From SAR92 clade bacterium (GTDB lineage: Bacteria > Pseudomonadota > Gammaproteobacteria > Pseudomonadales > Porticoccaceae), in contig SHBP01000001.1 of NCBI GenBank assembly GCA_004211905.1, positions 1 through 64,000 of the forward strand: a DNA stretch of 64,000 nt. Reading direction: 5' to 3'. Within the stretch, counting starts at the first letter, position 1. Each line of letters begins with the position of its first letter. The notes below the pieces were generated by a model. The model was not told the DNA's origin, searched no databases, and saw nothing but the letters and a program-made list of their open reading frames with translations. Made by a program: the position numbers and the translations under genes. Shown piece by piece: positions 26,550 to 36,728 of the stretch.

Positions 26550-27305
26550 TTACTTAATACTTCGTTGACGTACAATTTCAAACAAACAAATTCCGGTAGC
26601 GACTGAAACATTGAGGCTCTCAACCTCGCCACCCATTGGCAACTTGGCTAAAAAATCACATTGTTTGCGCGTCAACTGTCGCATACCCTCTCCTTCAGCA
26701 CCCATAACTAATACGATCGGACCATTTAAATCGATATCATAAATTAACTTTTCAGCCTCACCTGCAGCACCGACCACCCAAGCACCCATATTCTGTAACT
26801 TATCTAAAGTTCTAGTCAGATTGGTCACTGTAACTAGTGGGACTGATTCTGCCGCGCCACAGGCAACCTTCTGCACCGTTGGTGTCAATCCAACTGAGTT
26901 ATCCTTTGGGACAATGACAGCTTGCACACCCGCGCCATCAGCCGACCGCAAACAAGCACCCAAGTTATGAGGATCAGTGACTCCATCCAACATCAAGAAA
27001 AAGGTATTAGATCCATGCTTTTCCGCCAATCCCAATAAAAATGCTTCATCATAGGTTTCACCGGGACGGCATAGGGCCATAACACCCTGATGCTTTCCCT
27101 GAGCTTTGGCGTCGAGCTTTTTGACTGACATCAACTGCATTGTTATACCGTGCTGATCAGCTAGATTATGAATCTTTTGCAAACGGTCATCTTGCCGTCC
27201 ACTTTGCACGTGTAATTCAGCCACTCTCTGAGGTGCCGATTTAAGCATTGTTTGAACCGCATGAATGCCGTAAATCCAATCCACAAACTTCTCCTGTTTT
27301 GTCAT
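26550..27305 (-). CDS. rlmB: 23S rRNA (guanosine-2251-2'-O)-methyltransferase RlmB
   Basis: A SPOUT-class methylase using SAM on G2251 of 23S rRNA; 251 residues (E. coli 243). The N-terminal substrate domain contains IYGIHAVQTML; the knotted C-terminal domain has the three SpoU motifs: LDGVTDPHNLGACLRSAD, LVMGAEGEGM and LPMGGEVESLNVSVA. It is divergent from the RDD-glpK pair. The start ATG lacks an obvious ribosome-binding site. A second SpoU-family protein is encoded at 59032-59829. Confidence 0.92.
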   Translation of the reverse strand: MTKQEKFVDWIYGIHAVQTMLKSAPQRVAELHVQSGRQDDRLQKIHNLADQHGITMQLMSVKKLDAKAQGKHQGVMALCRPGETYDEAFLLGLAEKHGSNTFFLMLDGVTDPHNLGACLRSADGAGVQAVIVPKDNSVGLTPTVQKVACGAAESVPLVTVTNLTRTLDKLQNMGAWVVGAAGEAEKLIYDIDLNGPIVLVMGAEGEGMRQLTRKQCDFLAKLPMGGEVESLNVSVATGICLFEIVRQRSIK

Positions 27306-27406
27306 TATTTTAATGTAACATTGCGCATTGTACTGGCTTTGGGCACACTTCTGTTATCAATCCTTATCTACCCAACAAAAAATAGTCAAAGTGCACTCTC
27401 TAAACT

Positions 27407-27901
27407 ATGAATGACTCCGAAAATTCAATCAACGACATGAGCTTAATGCCTACCGCAGGGCTTTTACGACGTCTCGCAGCGCTAATTTATGACTTATTTT
27501 TATTAGCCGCCATGGTCATGGCCTATGCTTTATTCGTCATTACTCCGTTAAGAATTTCACTGTATGGCATGCCGTCAAACGATGACGATTGGGCAGGTTT
27601 TCCGATCTTCATCAAAGTTTTGCTCATTCTCGGTTTGATTTTTGTCCTCGCCGCCTACTACTTTGTCTGTTGGCGAAAACAGGGGCAGTCGATGGGTATG
27701 AAAGCTTGGCGGCTTAAGTTACAACAATCTAGTGGCGAATTAGCCAATGCATCCCAGTGTTGGTCAAGAGCGTTATTGGCTCCAATTTCATTAGCTTTCT
27801 TTGGTATTGGTTTTCTTTGGTGCCTAATCCCACCCAACAATGAATGCCTCCATGATCGGCTAACCGGGACAAAGGTAGTAGTTCTACCTAAATCCAAATA
27901 G
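27407..27901 (+). CDS. RDD family membrane protein
   Basis: A 164-residue inner-membrane protein named for the Arg-Asp-Asp residues of its helices. The first helix carries AGLLRRLAALIYDLFLL, with conserved Arg and Asp, and the end has NECLHDRLTGTKVV, the typical C-terminal Asp motif. Three or four hydrophobic helices are visible (about 26-46, 67-88, 122-142). Some RDD proteins have been linked to ion or metabolite transport, but no substrate can be read here. It lies 21 bases upstream of glpK. Confidence 0.82.
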   Translation: MNDSENSINDMSLMPTAGLLRRLAALIYDLFLLAAMVMAYALFVITPLRISLYGMPSNDDDWAGFPIFIKVLLILGLIFVLAAYYFVCWRKQGQSMGMKAWRLKLQQSSGELANASQCWSRALLAPISLAFFGIGFLWCLIPPNNECLHDRLTGTKVVVLPKSK

Positions 27902-27922
27902 ACATAAGGGGAGTTAAAACTG

Positions 27923-29407
27923 ATGGCTTCAAAAAATCTTATTCTTGCGCTGGACCAAGGTACTACTTCATCGCGAAGTATATTATTCAACCAGCAGTTC
28001 GAGATTGAGATGCAATCTCAACGTGAGTTCCAGCAACATTTTCCCGATTCTGGCTGGGTTGAGCATAACGCCATGGACATCTGGCAAACCACCCTAGATA
28101 CCTGCCATGAGGCAATCGCGCAAGCTCAAGTAACCTCTGCGGATATTGCAGCGATTGGAATTACTAACCAACGGGAAACGACCATTATTTGGGAGCGCTC
28201 AACAGGTAAACCCGTATACAACGCTATCGTCTGGCAAGATCGGCGGACTTCCGATCTATGCAGTCAACTCAAAGAACAGGGCCTAGAACCTTTAATAACA
28301 GCCAGTACAGGCTTGTTATTAGACCCATACTTTTCGGCAACTAAAATTGCCTGGATTTTAGACAATGTACCTAACGTGCGAGAGAGAGCTGAACGGGGAG
28401 AACTCGCTTTTGGCACCGTTGATACTTGGCTTCTTTGGAATTTGACTGAAGGTCAGACCCATGCCACTGATGCGACCAATGCATCACGCACTATGCTCTA
28501 TAACATCCACCAACATGACTGGGATGAGAAGCTTCTTGAGCTCTTCAACATACCGCGGAAACTTTTACCAGAGGTTAGAGACTGCGCTGCAGATTTTGGA
28601 ACCACTACCTTACTTGGCGGCAAAACCCCAATTTTAGGGGTTGCCGGAGATCAACAGGCCGCGACATTGGGTCAAGCTTGCTTCGACACCGGAATGATGA
28701 AATCCACGTATGGCACAGGTTGCTTTGCTCTCTTGAATACCGGAAACACCGCTGTAACCTCAAACAATCGATTACTGACGACTATCGCCTACCAGCTGAA
28801 AGGCGAGCCCACTTATGCGCTAGAGGGCTCTATTTTTGTTGCCGGAGCAGCAGTTCAATGGCTAAGAGACGGTATTGGGATTATCGAATCAGCAGCCCAA
28901 AGTGGGGAACTTGCTCTTAAAGCAGATACTAATCAACAGCTATACATGGTGCCCGCATTCACTGGCCTTGGTGCCCCTTGGTGGGATGCTGAGGCCAGAG
29001 GAGCCTTGTTTGGATTGACTCGAAACAGCGGGCCCGCCGAAATAGCGAAAGCAACCTTGGAATCGGTTTGTTATCAGACTTTGGATCTCTTAAAAGCCAT
29101 GCAATCTGATTGGCAGCATTCAGGACAAACTGTCCTTAGAGTGGATGGAGGTATGTCACAGAGTGATTGGACTATGCAATGCCTTGCAGATACCCTCCAA
29201 ACTCAAGTGGAACGGCCGGAAATAACTGAAACCACAGCGTTAGGTGCAGCTTGGCTTGCAGGCTCATCGGCGGGAGTCTGGCCAGATCAAGAAGGTTTTG
29301 CTAAAAGCTGGAAGGTTAAAAAGAGTTACGCGCCAAAAATGACGGAAGCAGAGCGAGACGCCAAAGTTACGGGATGGAGCAAGGCTGTTCAACGAGTGCT
29401 GCAATGA
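27923..29407 (+). CDS. glpK: Glycerol kinase
   Basis: Phosphorylates glycerol to sn-glycerol 3-phosphate with ATP in the cytoplasm; 494 residues (E. coli 502). FGGY-family motifs are clear: [15 protein letters not shown] at the N terminus, [19 protein letters not shown], the GxGD-type [21 protein letters not shown] and [11 protein letters not shown] near the C terminus. AAGGGGAG precedes the ATG. The usual neighbours glpF and glpD are not here; an RDD protein gene precedes it instead. It ends 20 bases from the convergent lptG. Confidence 0.95.
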   Translation: MASKNLILALDQGTTSSRSILFNQQFEIEMQSQREFQQHFPDSGWVEHNAMDIWQTTLDTCHEAIAQAQVTSADIAAIGITNQRETTIIWERSTGKPVYNAIVWQDRRTSDLCSQLKEQGLEPLITASTGLLLDPYFSATKIAWILDNVPNVRERAERGELAFGTVDTWLLWNLTEGQTHATDATNASRTMLYNIHQHDWDEKLLELFNIPRKLLPEVRDCAADFGTTTLLGGKTPILGVAGDQQAATLGQACFDTGMMKSTYGTGCFALLNTGNTAVTSNNRLLTTIAYQLKGEPTYALEGSIFVAGAAVQWLRDGIGIIESAAQSGELALKADTNQQLYMVPAFTGLGAPWWDAEARGALFGLTRNSGPAEIAKATLESVCYQTLDLLKAMQSDWQHSGQTVLRVDGGMSQSDWTMQCLADTLQTQVERPEITETTALGAAWLAGSSAGVWPDQEGFAKSWKVKKSYAPKMTEAERDAKVTGWSKAVQRVLQ

Positions 29408-29426
29408 CCTTAGGTTCTTAAGAAAA

Positions 29427-30494
29427 TTAACCACTTCGCCTAATTAAATATAACCCAATAGCGGAGCAAAGCACTATAGGTATGACCACGGCATAGATCA
29501 CTGGAAAACCAAATACAATACTAAATGGACCCAACAAATCCTGAATCATTTTAAAACTAATGCCGATCAGTACGCCAATAAAAATTCTGAAGCCCATTGT
29601 GGAATCTCTCAGGGGACCAAACACAAAAGAGATCGCCACAAGAACAAGCCCAAAAATCACGAAGGGCTGCAATAACTTTCGCCAATAAGCCAATTCATAC
29701 ATCGCAGTATCAGCATTCTGTTGTTGCAAAAAGTCAATATGGTTATGTAATGTGGTAATCGGTAGAGACGCTGGCGGCAGAACGTTCACAGTTAGTATTT
29801 CAGGAGACAATTCAGACCTCCAATCACGAGTAATTTGCTTTTCTGTTACCGTTTTATTTTCAGCAAATCGAGTAATTGAAACATTTTCTTCGACCCAAAA
29901 GTCTTCGCTAGCATTGTAAGTGGCTCGACTAGAGAAGCTGGCTTGCTCTAACTTTTGATCCGAATCAAATTGATAACGAGTGACTCCATAAAGAACACCG
30001 CCCGGGAATACAGCATTAAAATGCATGAATTCACTGCCCTCTCGGATCCAAAGTCCTGCTGCCGAATCCTGCACAGAAGAACCTTTGCGCAGAAACTCTC
30101 TTGTACCATCAGCACGTTGATCTAAATAGGGAGTCAGATACTCGCCGATAGTTGCGCTAATCAAAATAAACACCAACACCGGCCTCATCACGAAATAAAC
30201 AATTCGCAAAAGAGATACACCAGAGGCTCTCATTACCGTGACTTCACTATTGCCCGCTAAAAGCCCCATACCGTAAATACATCCAATCAACGTAGAAAAC
30301 GGAATATATTCGTTAATCGTTGAAGGTAGCTTGGTAAAAACATACACAAGCACATCTGAGAAATGGTAATTTCTCTGTATAGCCCCAGTTTCATCGATAA
30401 CCGCCGCTACAACATCAAGGCCTACAATGATGCATAAAGCCAAAAATATTGAACTAAAGACCGTACTACCAATATGTCTTGCAATTCGTCGCAT
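29427..30494 (-). CDS. lptG: LPS export permease LptG
   Basis: One of the two inner-membrane permeases of the LptB2FG ABC machine that extracts lipopolysaccharide. It has 355 residues with six helices in two groups of three and a large periplasmic beta-jellyroll domain between them (about 130-265). The coupling-helix region SNSEVTVMRASGVSLLRIV is conserved. Its ATG overlaps the lptF TAA (TAATG), matching the equimolar need. The start MRRIARHIGSTVF resembles E. coli LptG (360 residues). Confidence 0.93.
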   Translation of the reverse strand: MRRIARHIGSTVFSSIFLALCIIVGLDVVAAVIDETGAIQRNYHFSDVLVYVFTKLPSTINEYIPFSTLIGCIYGMGLLAGNSEVTVMRASGVSLLRIVYFVMRPVLVFILISATIGEYLTPYLDQRADGTREFLRKGSSVQDSAAGLWIREGSEFMHFNAVFPGGVLYGVTRYQFDSDQKLEQASFSSRATYNASEDFWVEENVSITRFAENKTVTEKQITRDWRSELSPEILTVNVLPPASLPITTLHNHIDFLQQQNADTAMYELAYWRKLLQPFVIFGLVLVAISFVFGPLRDSTMGFRIFIGVLIGISFKMIQDLLGPFSIVFGFPVIYAVVIPIVLCSAIGLYLIRRSG

Positions 30495-31609
30495 TATGAG
30501 AATTTCATCCTCCTTAACGCGGCGATTCGCTTGACGATTCTAAATCGCTCCGAATTTACCAAGAAAAACCCTGTTAATAAGAAAAGTAGATGCACTGGAA
30601 TCAATGTTAATTCAGCCGGGTAGTCTCCTGACTCTATGTTTCCGCGTATCGCATTCAGCGACAGTAGGTAAGCAAAATAGAGCATGATTGCGGGGAGTAA
30701 TTTTGCGAACCGTCCCTGCCTTGGATTAGTTCGACTAAGAGGCACAGCCATAATGACAACGACTAACACCATAAATGGGGTTGATAGCCTCCACTGCAAG
30801 GTTGCCCTCAATTCAGCCTCATTAGAAGACCAAAGATCAGCGGTTCTAATAGCATCAGTTTCTGGGTCTTCATTGACTTTCTGTGGTGGGTCCAGTTTAG
30901 AGCCATATTCCTCAAAATAAGTAATCTGGTAATTATGATTACCAGGTATACCCTCAAATCGATACCCACCGTCTAAGACTAAAAAGCGATCCTCACCATC
31001 TTCAGAGCGCTGCTGTTTGCCAGACTCTGCAACCACAACCACCAGCCTACTGTCGAACGTTTCCGCAGAGCCCGCGGTGATAGCAAGAAAAACATCCTCA
31101 AGCTCTCCATCATCATTAATTCTCTCAGCATAAGTGACTCCTTTGTCGCCACTCAGCGTATAAAACTTCTTAGGGCTCACTTTATCTAACTCAGTCATTT
31201 CTTTTTGTGCTTTTAAGATCGTCTCAGCTTTAGCCGCTCCAGCTGGAGATCCGTAGAGGCTGAGCCAACCCACCAACACTGCCAACACCACCCCCATTAT
31301 CAAGGTATAACCTAAGAGTTGGCCCTCGGATATACCACAGGCTTTTAGCACACTCATCTCATTTTCCACATAGAGTCGACCAAAGGTCAATAAAATGGCC
31401 AAAAAGAAAGCTAACGGCAGAGTTAACTCAAGAAAGCCCGGAATGCGGTATCCGATTACTGCGAAAATCACGGCTGGATCCATATTACCCGCCAATGCAT
31501 TGGCAAGGTATTTAACGAACCGACCACTGATTAACACTAAAAGCAGGACGATGCAGATAGCAAAGGTGGTCGACAATATTTCTCGAGTTAAATAACGGAA
31601 AATAATCAC
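30494..31609 (-). CDS. lptF: LPS export permease LptF
   Basis: Partner permease of LptG. The start is taken as GTG 31609, which gives MIIFRYLTREILSTTFAI, matching the LptF N terminus, and 371 residues (E. coli 366). An ATG at 31675 would add 22 unrelated residues and leave only 30 bases to divergent pepA. Six helices and a periplasmic domain (about 120-270) are visible, plus the coupling segment VENEMSVLKACGISEGQLL. The downstream part NPRQGRFAKLLPAIMLYF is typical. It overlaps lptG and is divergent from pepA, the standard gammaproteobacterial arrangement. Confidence 0.93.
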   Translation of the reverse strand: MIIFRYLTREILSTTFAICIVLLLVLISGRFVKYLANALAGNMDPAVIFAVIGYRIPGFLELTLPLAFFLAILLTFGRLYVENEMSVLKACGISEGQLLGYTLIMGVVLAVLVGWLSLYGSPAGAAKAETILKAQKEMTELDKVSPKKFYTLSGDKGVTYAERINDDGELEDVFLAITAGSAETFDSRLVVVVAESGKQQRSEDGEDRFLVLDGGYRFEGIPGNHNYQITYFEEYGSKLDPPQKVNEDPETDAIRTADLWSSNEAELRATLQWRLSTPFMVLVVVIMAVPLSRTNPRQGRFAKLLPAIMLYFAYLLSLNAIRGNIESGDYPAELTLIPVHLLFLLTGFFLVNSERFRIVKRIAALRRMKFS

Positions 31610-31705
31610 TGTATTCAGCTTATAGCTCTTGGGTGTGGTTAAACAAACTGGTATCGTAAGCGCCAAACATTTCAAGTTATAAACTTAGAACTATATGGAG
31701 CAAAC

Positions 31706-33169
31706 ATGGAGTTTAATGCATCTTCGGCAAACCTGTTAAAGATAAAAGTTGATTCTCTCATCCTGCCGACAGGGTCACAACTAAAAAACAACGCTAAAGT
31801 AATTAATGAAGCACTTGACGGAGCTATTTCGTCACTTATAAAAGCTGGTGATTTTACCGGTAAATCCTCTGAGATTTGCGTGTTACATACGTTAGGACAA
31901 TCACACAAGCGAATTATTTTGTTAGGTACCGATGGTGCTTCAACCCCTCAAAAGATGATTAAGGTTATTGAGGCTGGCGCGCGCGCCGCCCACAAGACAA
32001 CTAGCGCTAAGATACTCTGGGTTGGCGAAAGCTTGGGAGATGACCATGAATGGCAGGCAAGTATTGTTGCTCGTAGTACACTAACTGCTGGGTACAAATA
32101 TGCCGGAACTGGAAAGAAGCCAAAACCCAATAAATTAAAATCGGCAACTTATTGGACCGACAGTAAAAAACATTCTAATGCCGCCAACGGAGGTCTCCAG
32201 TATGGCAGTGCGATCGGCGGTGGAATGAACGCTGCGCGACAATTGGGCAATTTACCTGCCAATATATGCACACCCAACTATTTGGCTGCACAAGCTAAGC
32301 TATTGGCAAAGGGCCAAGCAAAGCTAACTACTAGTATTGTGAAAGAAGCAGAAATGAAGACCTTAAAAATGGGTTCTTTGCTTTCTGTTAGTGCCGGCTC
32401 AGTGGAACCGGGCAATTTGATTGTTATGAAATATCAGGGCGCTAAAAGTACCGTTAAACCCACTGTGCTTGTCGGTAAGGCGGTAACTTTTGATACCGGT
32501 GGTATTAGCCTAAAACCGGGCCGTGGAATGGATGAAATGAAGTTTGACATGTGTGGAGGGGCCTCGGTCTTTGGAGTCATGAACGCTCTTCTTGAGACCC
32601 AACTACCGGTTAATGTGGTCGGTGTTATCCCAGCAGTAGAAAACATGCCTGCCGGTAATGCCACCAAACCTGGAGATGTTGTCACGAGCATGTCAGGACA
32701 GACTATCGAAGTCCTTAATACAGATGCTGAGGGTCGACTAATTCTCTGCGACGCCCTAACTTATGCAGGCCGATTTAAGCCCGACACTATTATTGATATA
32801 GCGACTCTCACTGGGGCAGTTATAGGTGCATTAGGCAAATTCACCTCAGGTCTTCTTTCAAATGATGATAACCTGGCTGAGGATCTTCTAAACAGCGGAA
32901 CTCGGACTGGCGATCGGGCGTGGAGACTGCCCCTTTGGGAAGAATACGACGCGCAGATAAAAAGTAACTTTGCTGACATGGCCAACATTGGTGGTGAAGC
33001 TGGAACAATAACTGCCGCTTGCTTTTTATCGCGATTCACCAAAGATTACAAATGGGCTCATTTGGACATCGCCGGCACTGCTTGGTTGTCCGGCCCTCAG
33101 AAAGGAGCTACCGGCAGGCCTGTGCCAATGCTAATGGAGTATATTCGAAGCAAAGCGTCTAAGGATTAA
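31706..33169 (+). CDS. pepA: Leucyl aminopeptidase PepA (M17)
   Basis: A hexameric, two-metal cytoplasmic aminopeptidase; 487 residues. Metal ligands are all present: Lys258 and Asp263 in GKAVTFDTGG, Asp281 in KFDMCGG, and the Asp and Glu of NTDAEGR. E. coli has GKGLTFDSGG, so Ala replaces the Gly after the ligand Lys and Thr replaces Ser. The N-terminal macro-like domain covers residues 1 to about 165. E. coli PepA also binds DNA; this cannot be judged here. GGAG precedes the ATG. holC and valS follow, as in related genomes. Confidence 0.93.
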   Translation: MEFNASSANLLKIKVDSLILPTGSQLKNNAKVINEALDGAISSLIKAGDFTGKSSEICVLHTLGQSHKRIILLGTDGASTPQKMIKVIEAGARAAHKTTSAKILWVGESLGDDHEWQASIVARSTLTAGYKYAGTGKKPKPNKLKSATYWTDSKKHSNAANGGLQYGSAIGGGMNAARQLGNLPANICTPNYLAAQAKLLAKGQAKLTTSIVKEAEMKTLKMGSLLSVSAGSVEPGNLIVMKYQGAKSTVKPTVLVGKAVTFDTGGISLKPGRGMDEMKFDMCGGASVFGVMNALLETQLPVNVVGVIPAVENMPAGNATKPGDVVTSMSGQTIEVLNTDAEGRLILCDALTYAGRFKPDTIIDIATLTGAVIGALGKFTSGLLSNDDNLAEDLLNSGTRTGDRAWRLPLWEEYDAQIKSNFADMANIGGEAGTITAACFLSRFTKDYKWAHLDIAGTAWLSGPQKGATGRPVPMLMEYIRSKASKD

Positions 33170-33203
33170 TTGTTTAAGATTGACTCCAAAGGCGGATGAG
33201 ACA

Positions 33204-33641
33204 TTGACCAATATTTCTTTTTATAAACTAGCTGGCGATCAAAACTTAGCTTTTTTGCTGATCTGCCAGTTAGTCAAAAAAGCTCGGAAGCAAGACCAGC
33301 AGGTTCTGTGCCTAATGCCTGGCGAGTCCGAGGTTATGTCTTTGGATAAGGCAATGTGGGCTTTTGAACCGAGCTCTTTTTTACCACATGGAACGGGCGC
33401 TGAAAGCAGCCCTATTGCGGTCAGTTGTGATGCTGGACCAGGAGATCACCATCAGGTTTTAATTAATCTACACTCTGAAATTCCAACTTGGTTTAGCCGT
33501 TTTGATCGAGTTGTGGAGATCATCTACCAAGACTCCGATTATGAACAAAGTAAACGCGACAGTTTCGTCTTTTATAAAGAAAGAGGCTACCCTATCAGCT
33601 ATCATGATTTAACGGATAAATTTAAGCCCCAGCTTCCCTAA
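33204..33641 (+). CDS. holC: DNA polymerase III chi subunit
   Basis: Chi bridges the clamp loader (through psi) to SSB. The start is taken as TTG 33204, giving MTNISFYKLAGDQ and 145 residues, close to E. coli chi (147), rather than the TTG at 33180. Recognisable parts are LDKAMWAFEPSSFLPHGTGAE and LINLHSEIPTWFSRFDRVVEII, followed by YKERGYPISYHDL. Its binding partner psi is probably the divergent HolD at 12412-13143. The gene sits between pepA and valS, as in E. coli and Pseudomonas. Confidence 0.88.
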   Translation: MTNISFYKLAGDQNLAFLLICQLVKKARKQDQQVLCLMPGESEVMSLDKAMWAFEPSSFLPHGTGAESSPIAVSCDAGPGDHHQVLINLHSEIPTWFSRFDRVVEIIYQDSDYEQSKRDSFVFYKERGYPISYHDLTDKFKPQLP

Positions 33642-33857
33642 AGGGATTATGTGTGCACCCATTACTTTGATTTGAAATCACTTTAGAATCCGATCACCTC
33701 AGGCCCCTTGATTATAACCGATAGAAATTAGTGCTTTATCAAAGAAAAGATAGAGACTTTTAATCGGCAAAGCTAGCGGCAAAACCCTCCAAGCCCTATA
33801 ATCCCTCCTAAGGAAAACAACTCATACTACTCCTACCTTTGGGATGAAAAATCAATA

Positions 33858-36722
33858 ATGGAAAAAACATTCCAGCCACAAGATGTCGAAACCAAATGGT
33901 ATAAAGCCTGGGAAAGCAGGGGTTATTTTAAGCCCTCTGGTAGCGGTGATTCCTACAGCATCGTCATTCCACCTCCTAATGTCACTGGTAGCTTACATAT
34001 AGGCCATGCCCTGCAGCACGGCATTATGGATGCTTTAACTCGATATGAGCGAATGAAAGGTAAGAACACCCTATGGCAAGTAGGTACGGATCATGCTGGG
34101 ATTGCCACTCAAATGGTTGTTGAGCGCAAACTAGCCGCAGAATCCTCTACCACTAGAGAAGCATTGGGGCGCGATAAATTTATTGATGAAATCTGGAAAT
34201 GGAAGGAACAATCGGGCGGCACGATAACTCAGCAAATGCGACGTCTGGGTAACTCCGTAGACTGGGAAACCGAGCGTTTCACGATGGATGACGGTTTTTA
34301 TGCGGCTGTTCAAGAAGTCTTTATTAGATTATATGACTCGGATTTAATATATCGAGGCAAGAGACTGGTCAACTGGGACCCTAAGTTACACACCGCTATT
34401 TCTGATCTAGAAGTTGAAAATCGTGAAGTCAAAGGCAAGATGTGGCATTTACGCTACCCCTTAGCAAATGGGGTCAAAACAGCGGATGGAAAAGACTACA
34501 TTGTCGTTGCGACCACGCGCCCAGAGACCATGCTAGGTGACACCGGTATTGCTGTAAATCCAGATGATCCTCGCTACCAGAGTCTCATTGGTGCATCAGT
34601 AATTCTGCCCCTTGTTAACAGATTAGTTCCTATATTTGCCGATGAATATGCCAGCATGGGAAAAGGTACCGGCTGCGTAAAAATTACCCCTGCCCATGAT
34701 TTTAATGACTACGAGGTAGGTCAGCGACAATCACTAGCTATGATCAATATTCTTACCAATAATGGCGATATTCGCCACTCTCCTGAGTGTGTTAATTTCG
34801 ATGGTAGTGATAACTCAGACCTAGGCGCAACCATTCCAGAAAAATATCAAGGAATGGAAAGATTTGCTGCGCGTCGAGAAATTGTGGCCGATTTCGAAAC
34901 ACTAGGACTACTTCAATCAGTTGAAGAAAATGATATGACCGTCCCCTACGGTGATCGGGGTGGTGTGGTCATTGAGCCTATGCTGACCAATCAGTGGTAT
35001 GTTGATGCCAAGAAATTGGCTATCCCAGCAGTCGAGGCTGTAGAGGATGGTCGAATCAAATTTGTTCCACAGCAATATGAAAATATGTACTTCTCTTGGA
35101 TGCGTAATATTCAGGATTGGTGTATCTCCAGACAGCTTTGGTGGGGCCATAGAATTCCAGCGTGGTATGACGAAGCTGGCAAAGCATATGTTGGTAGCAG
35201 TGAATCAGCCGTCCGTGAAAAATATGATTTAGGTGATATTTCATTGACTCAAGATGAAGACGTTCTAGATACTTGGTTCTCCTCAGCCTTATGGACCTTC
35301 GCCACACAAGGATGGCCAGAAAATACGGAACGTCTGCAGACATTTCACCCCACCGATGTGTTAGTGACCGGCTTTGATATCATATTTTTCTGGGTTGCCA
35401 GAATGGTAATGATGACGATGCATCTGGTAAAGAACGAAGATGGAAGCCCACAGGTACCTTTTAAAACGGTTTATGTGACGGGTCTTATTCGTGATGAGCA
35501 AGGTCAAAAAATGTCAAAATCTAAAGGAAATGTTTTAGATCCCTTAGATATGATTGATGGCATTAGCCTTGAAGATCTGGTTGCCAAGCGCACTGATAAT
35601 ATGATGCAACCCAAGCAAGCAGACAAAATTGCTAGCAGAACACGCAAACAGTTCCCTGATGGAATTGAAGCTAATGGTTCAGACGCGCTTCGCTTTACAT
35701 TATGCGCTCTAACATCAACCGGTCGAGATATAAACTGGGATATGAAACGGCTTGAGGGTTATCGTAACTTCTGCAATAAAATCTGGAATGCATCACGGTA
35801 TGTCCTGATGAACGCAGAAGGTCATGATTGCGGCCAAAATAACAACAACTATACTCTCAGTTTAGCTGATCGCTGGATTGTTTCTCGCCTTCAACAAGCT
35901 GAATTAGATGTAACATCGGCGATTAATAGTTACCGCTTTGACCTTGCAACTCAGGCGCTCTACGACTTTGTTTGGAATGAATACTGCGACTGGTACTTGG
36001 AGTTGTCAAAACCCGTCCTTTGGGATGAAAAGGGCGATGAAGCGCTTAAATTAGGCACTCGACGTACCTTAGTCAGGGTTTTAGAGGCAACTCTTCGATT
36101 AGCACACCCTCTAATGCCTTTTATTACAGAAGAAATTTGGCAAAATGTCGCTCCATTAGCAGGCATTGAGGTTGATTCAGAGAGCACCATCATGCTCCAA
36201 CCGTATCCTGTTTCCGATAGTACATTAATTGATCAAGATGCCATTAAAGACATTGAATGGTTAAAAACTGTGATTGAAGGTGTTAGAAATATCCGCGGAG
36301 AGATGAATATCTCTCCTGCGACGTCACTCAATGTGTTTTTCGCTCGAGGTGATAAAAATGACTTGCGACGAATGAATGAGAATCGACAATTTCTTAGTAA
36401 ACTTGCCAGTTTGGAATCCATAACTTGGCTCGATGACACTGAGAAAGCACCACTCAGTGCAACCGCACTTGCTGGAGAGCTAGAAATATTAGTGCCCATG
36501 GCAGGCCTGATTGATGTCGCGGCAGAATTAAGTCGTCTTGATAGAGAAATTGAAAAATTATCCTTAGATGCCACAAAACTCTCAGGAAAACTCAGCAATG
36601 AAAAGTTTGTAGGTAAAGCGCCTGCTGAAGTCGTAAATAAAGAGCGTCAAAAGCTTTCTGATATTGAGAGCTCCTTGAATCAACTCAATGAAAAACGTAA
36701 TGCCATTGCTGAGATGGCGTAA
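33858..36722 (+). CDS. valS: Valyl-tRNA synthetase
   Basis: Class I synthetase of 954 residues (E. coli 951). The HIGH motif is [15 protein letters not shown] near residue 45, and KMSKSKGN lies near residue 550. The editing domain inserted in the Rossmann fold contains [18 protein letters not shown], which hydrolyses mischarged Thr-tRNA. The anticodon-binding domain and the C-terminal coiled coil (about 885-954, Lys/Leu/Glu-rich) are complete. The 216 bases upstream contain a TATAAT at 33797-33802 with no clear -35. It is followed six bases later by rep. Confidence 0.97.
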   Translation: MEKTFQPQDVETKWYKAWESRGYFKPSGSGDSYSIVIPPPNVTGSLHIGHALQHGIMDALTRYERMKGKNTLWQVGTDHAGIATQMVVERKLAAESSTTREALGRDKFIDEIWKWKEQSGGTITQQMRRLGNSVDWETERFTMDDGFYAAVQEVFIRLYDSDLIYRGKRLVNWDPKLHTAISDLEVENREVKGKMWHLRYPLANGVKTADGKDYIVVATTRPETMLGDTGIAVNPDDPRYQSLIGASVILPLVNRLVPIFADEYASMGKGTGCVKITPAHDFNDYEVGQRQSLAMINILTNNGDIRHSPECVNFDGSDNSDLGATIPEKYQGMERFAARREIVADFETLGLLQSVEENDMTVPYGDRGGVVIEPMLTNQWYVDAKKLAIPAVEAVEDGRIKFVPQQYENMYFSWMRNIQDWCISRQLWWGHRIPAWYDEAGKAYVGSSESAVREKYDLGDISLTQDEDVLDTWFSSALWTFATQGWPENTERLQTFHPTDVLVTGFDIIFFWVARMVMMTMHLVKNEDGSPQVPFKTVYVTGLIRDEQGQKMSKSKGNVLDPLDMIDGISLEDLVAKRTDNMMQPKQADKIASRTRKQFPDGIEANGSDALRFTLCALTSTGRDINWDMKRLEGYRNFCNKIWNASRYVLMNAEGHDCGQNNNNYTLSLADRWIVSRLQQAELDVTSAINSYRFDLATQALYDFVWNEYCDWYLELSKPVLWDEKGDEALKLGTRRTLVRVLEATLRLAHPLMPFITEEIWQNVAPLAGIEVDSESTIMLQPYPVSDSTLIDQDAIKDIEWLKTVIEGVRNIRGEMNISPATSLNVFFARGDKNDLRRMNENRQFLSKLASLESITWLDDTEKAPLSATALAGELEILVPMAGLIDVAAELSRLDREIEKLSLDATKLSGKLSNEKFVGKAPAEVVNKERQKLSDIESSLNQLNEKRNAIAEMA

Positions 36723-36728
36723 CGTTTA

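Noticed and set aside
31610-31675. Upstream ATG start for lptF
   Set aside because: The extra 22 residues do not match LptF, whose N terminus begins at GTG 31609, and the extension would crowd the pepA promoter.
31706-33169. PepA active-site change (GKA instead of GKG) as loss of function
   Set aside because: All five metal ligands are present, so the Ala and Thr changes are probably tolerated variation.
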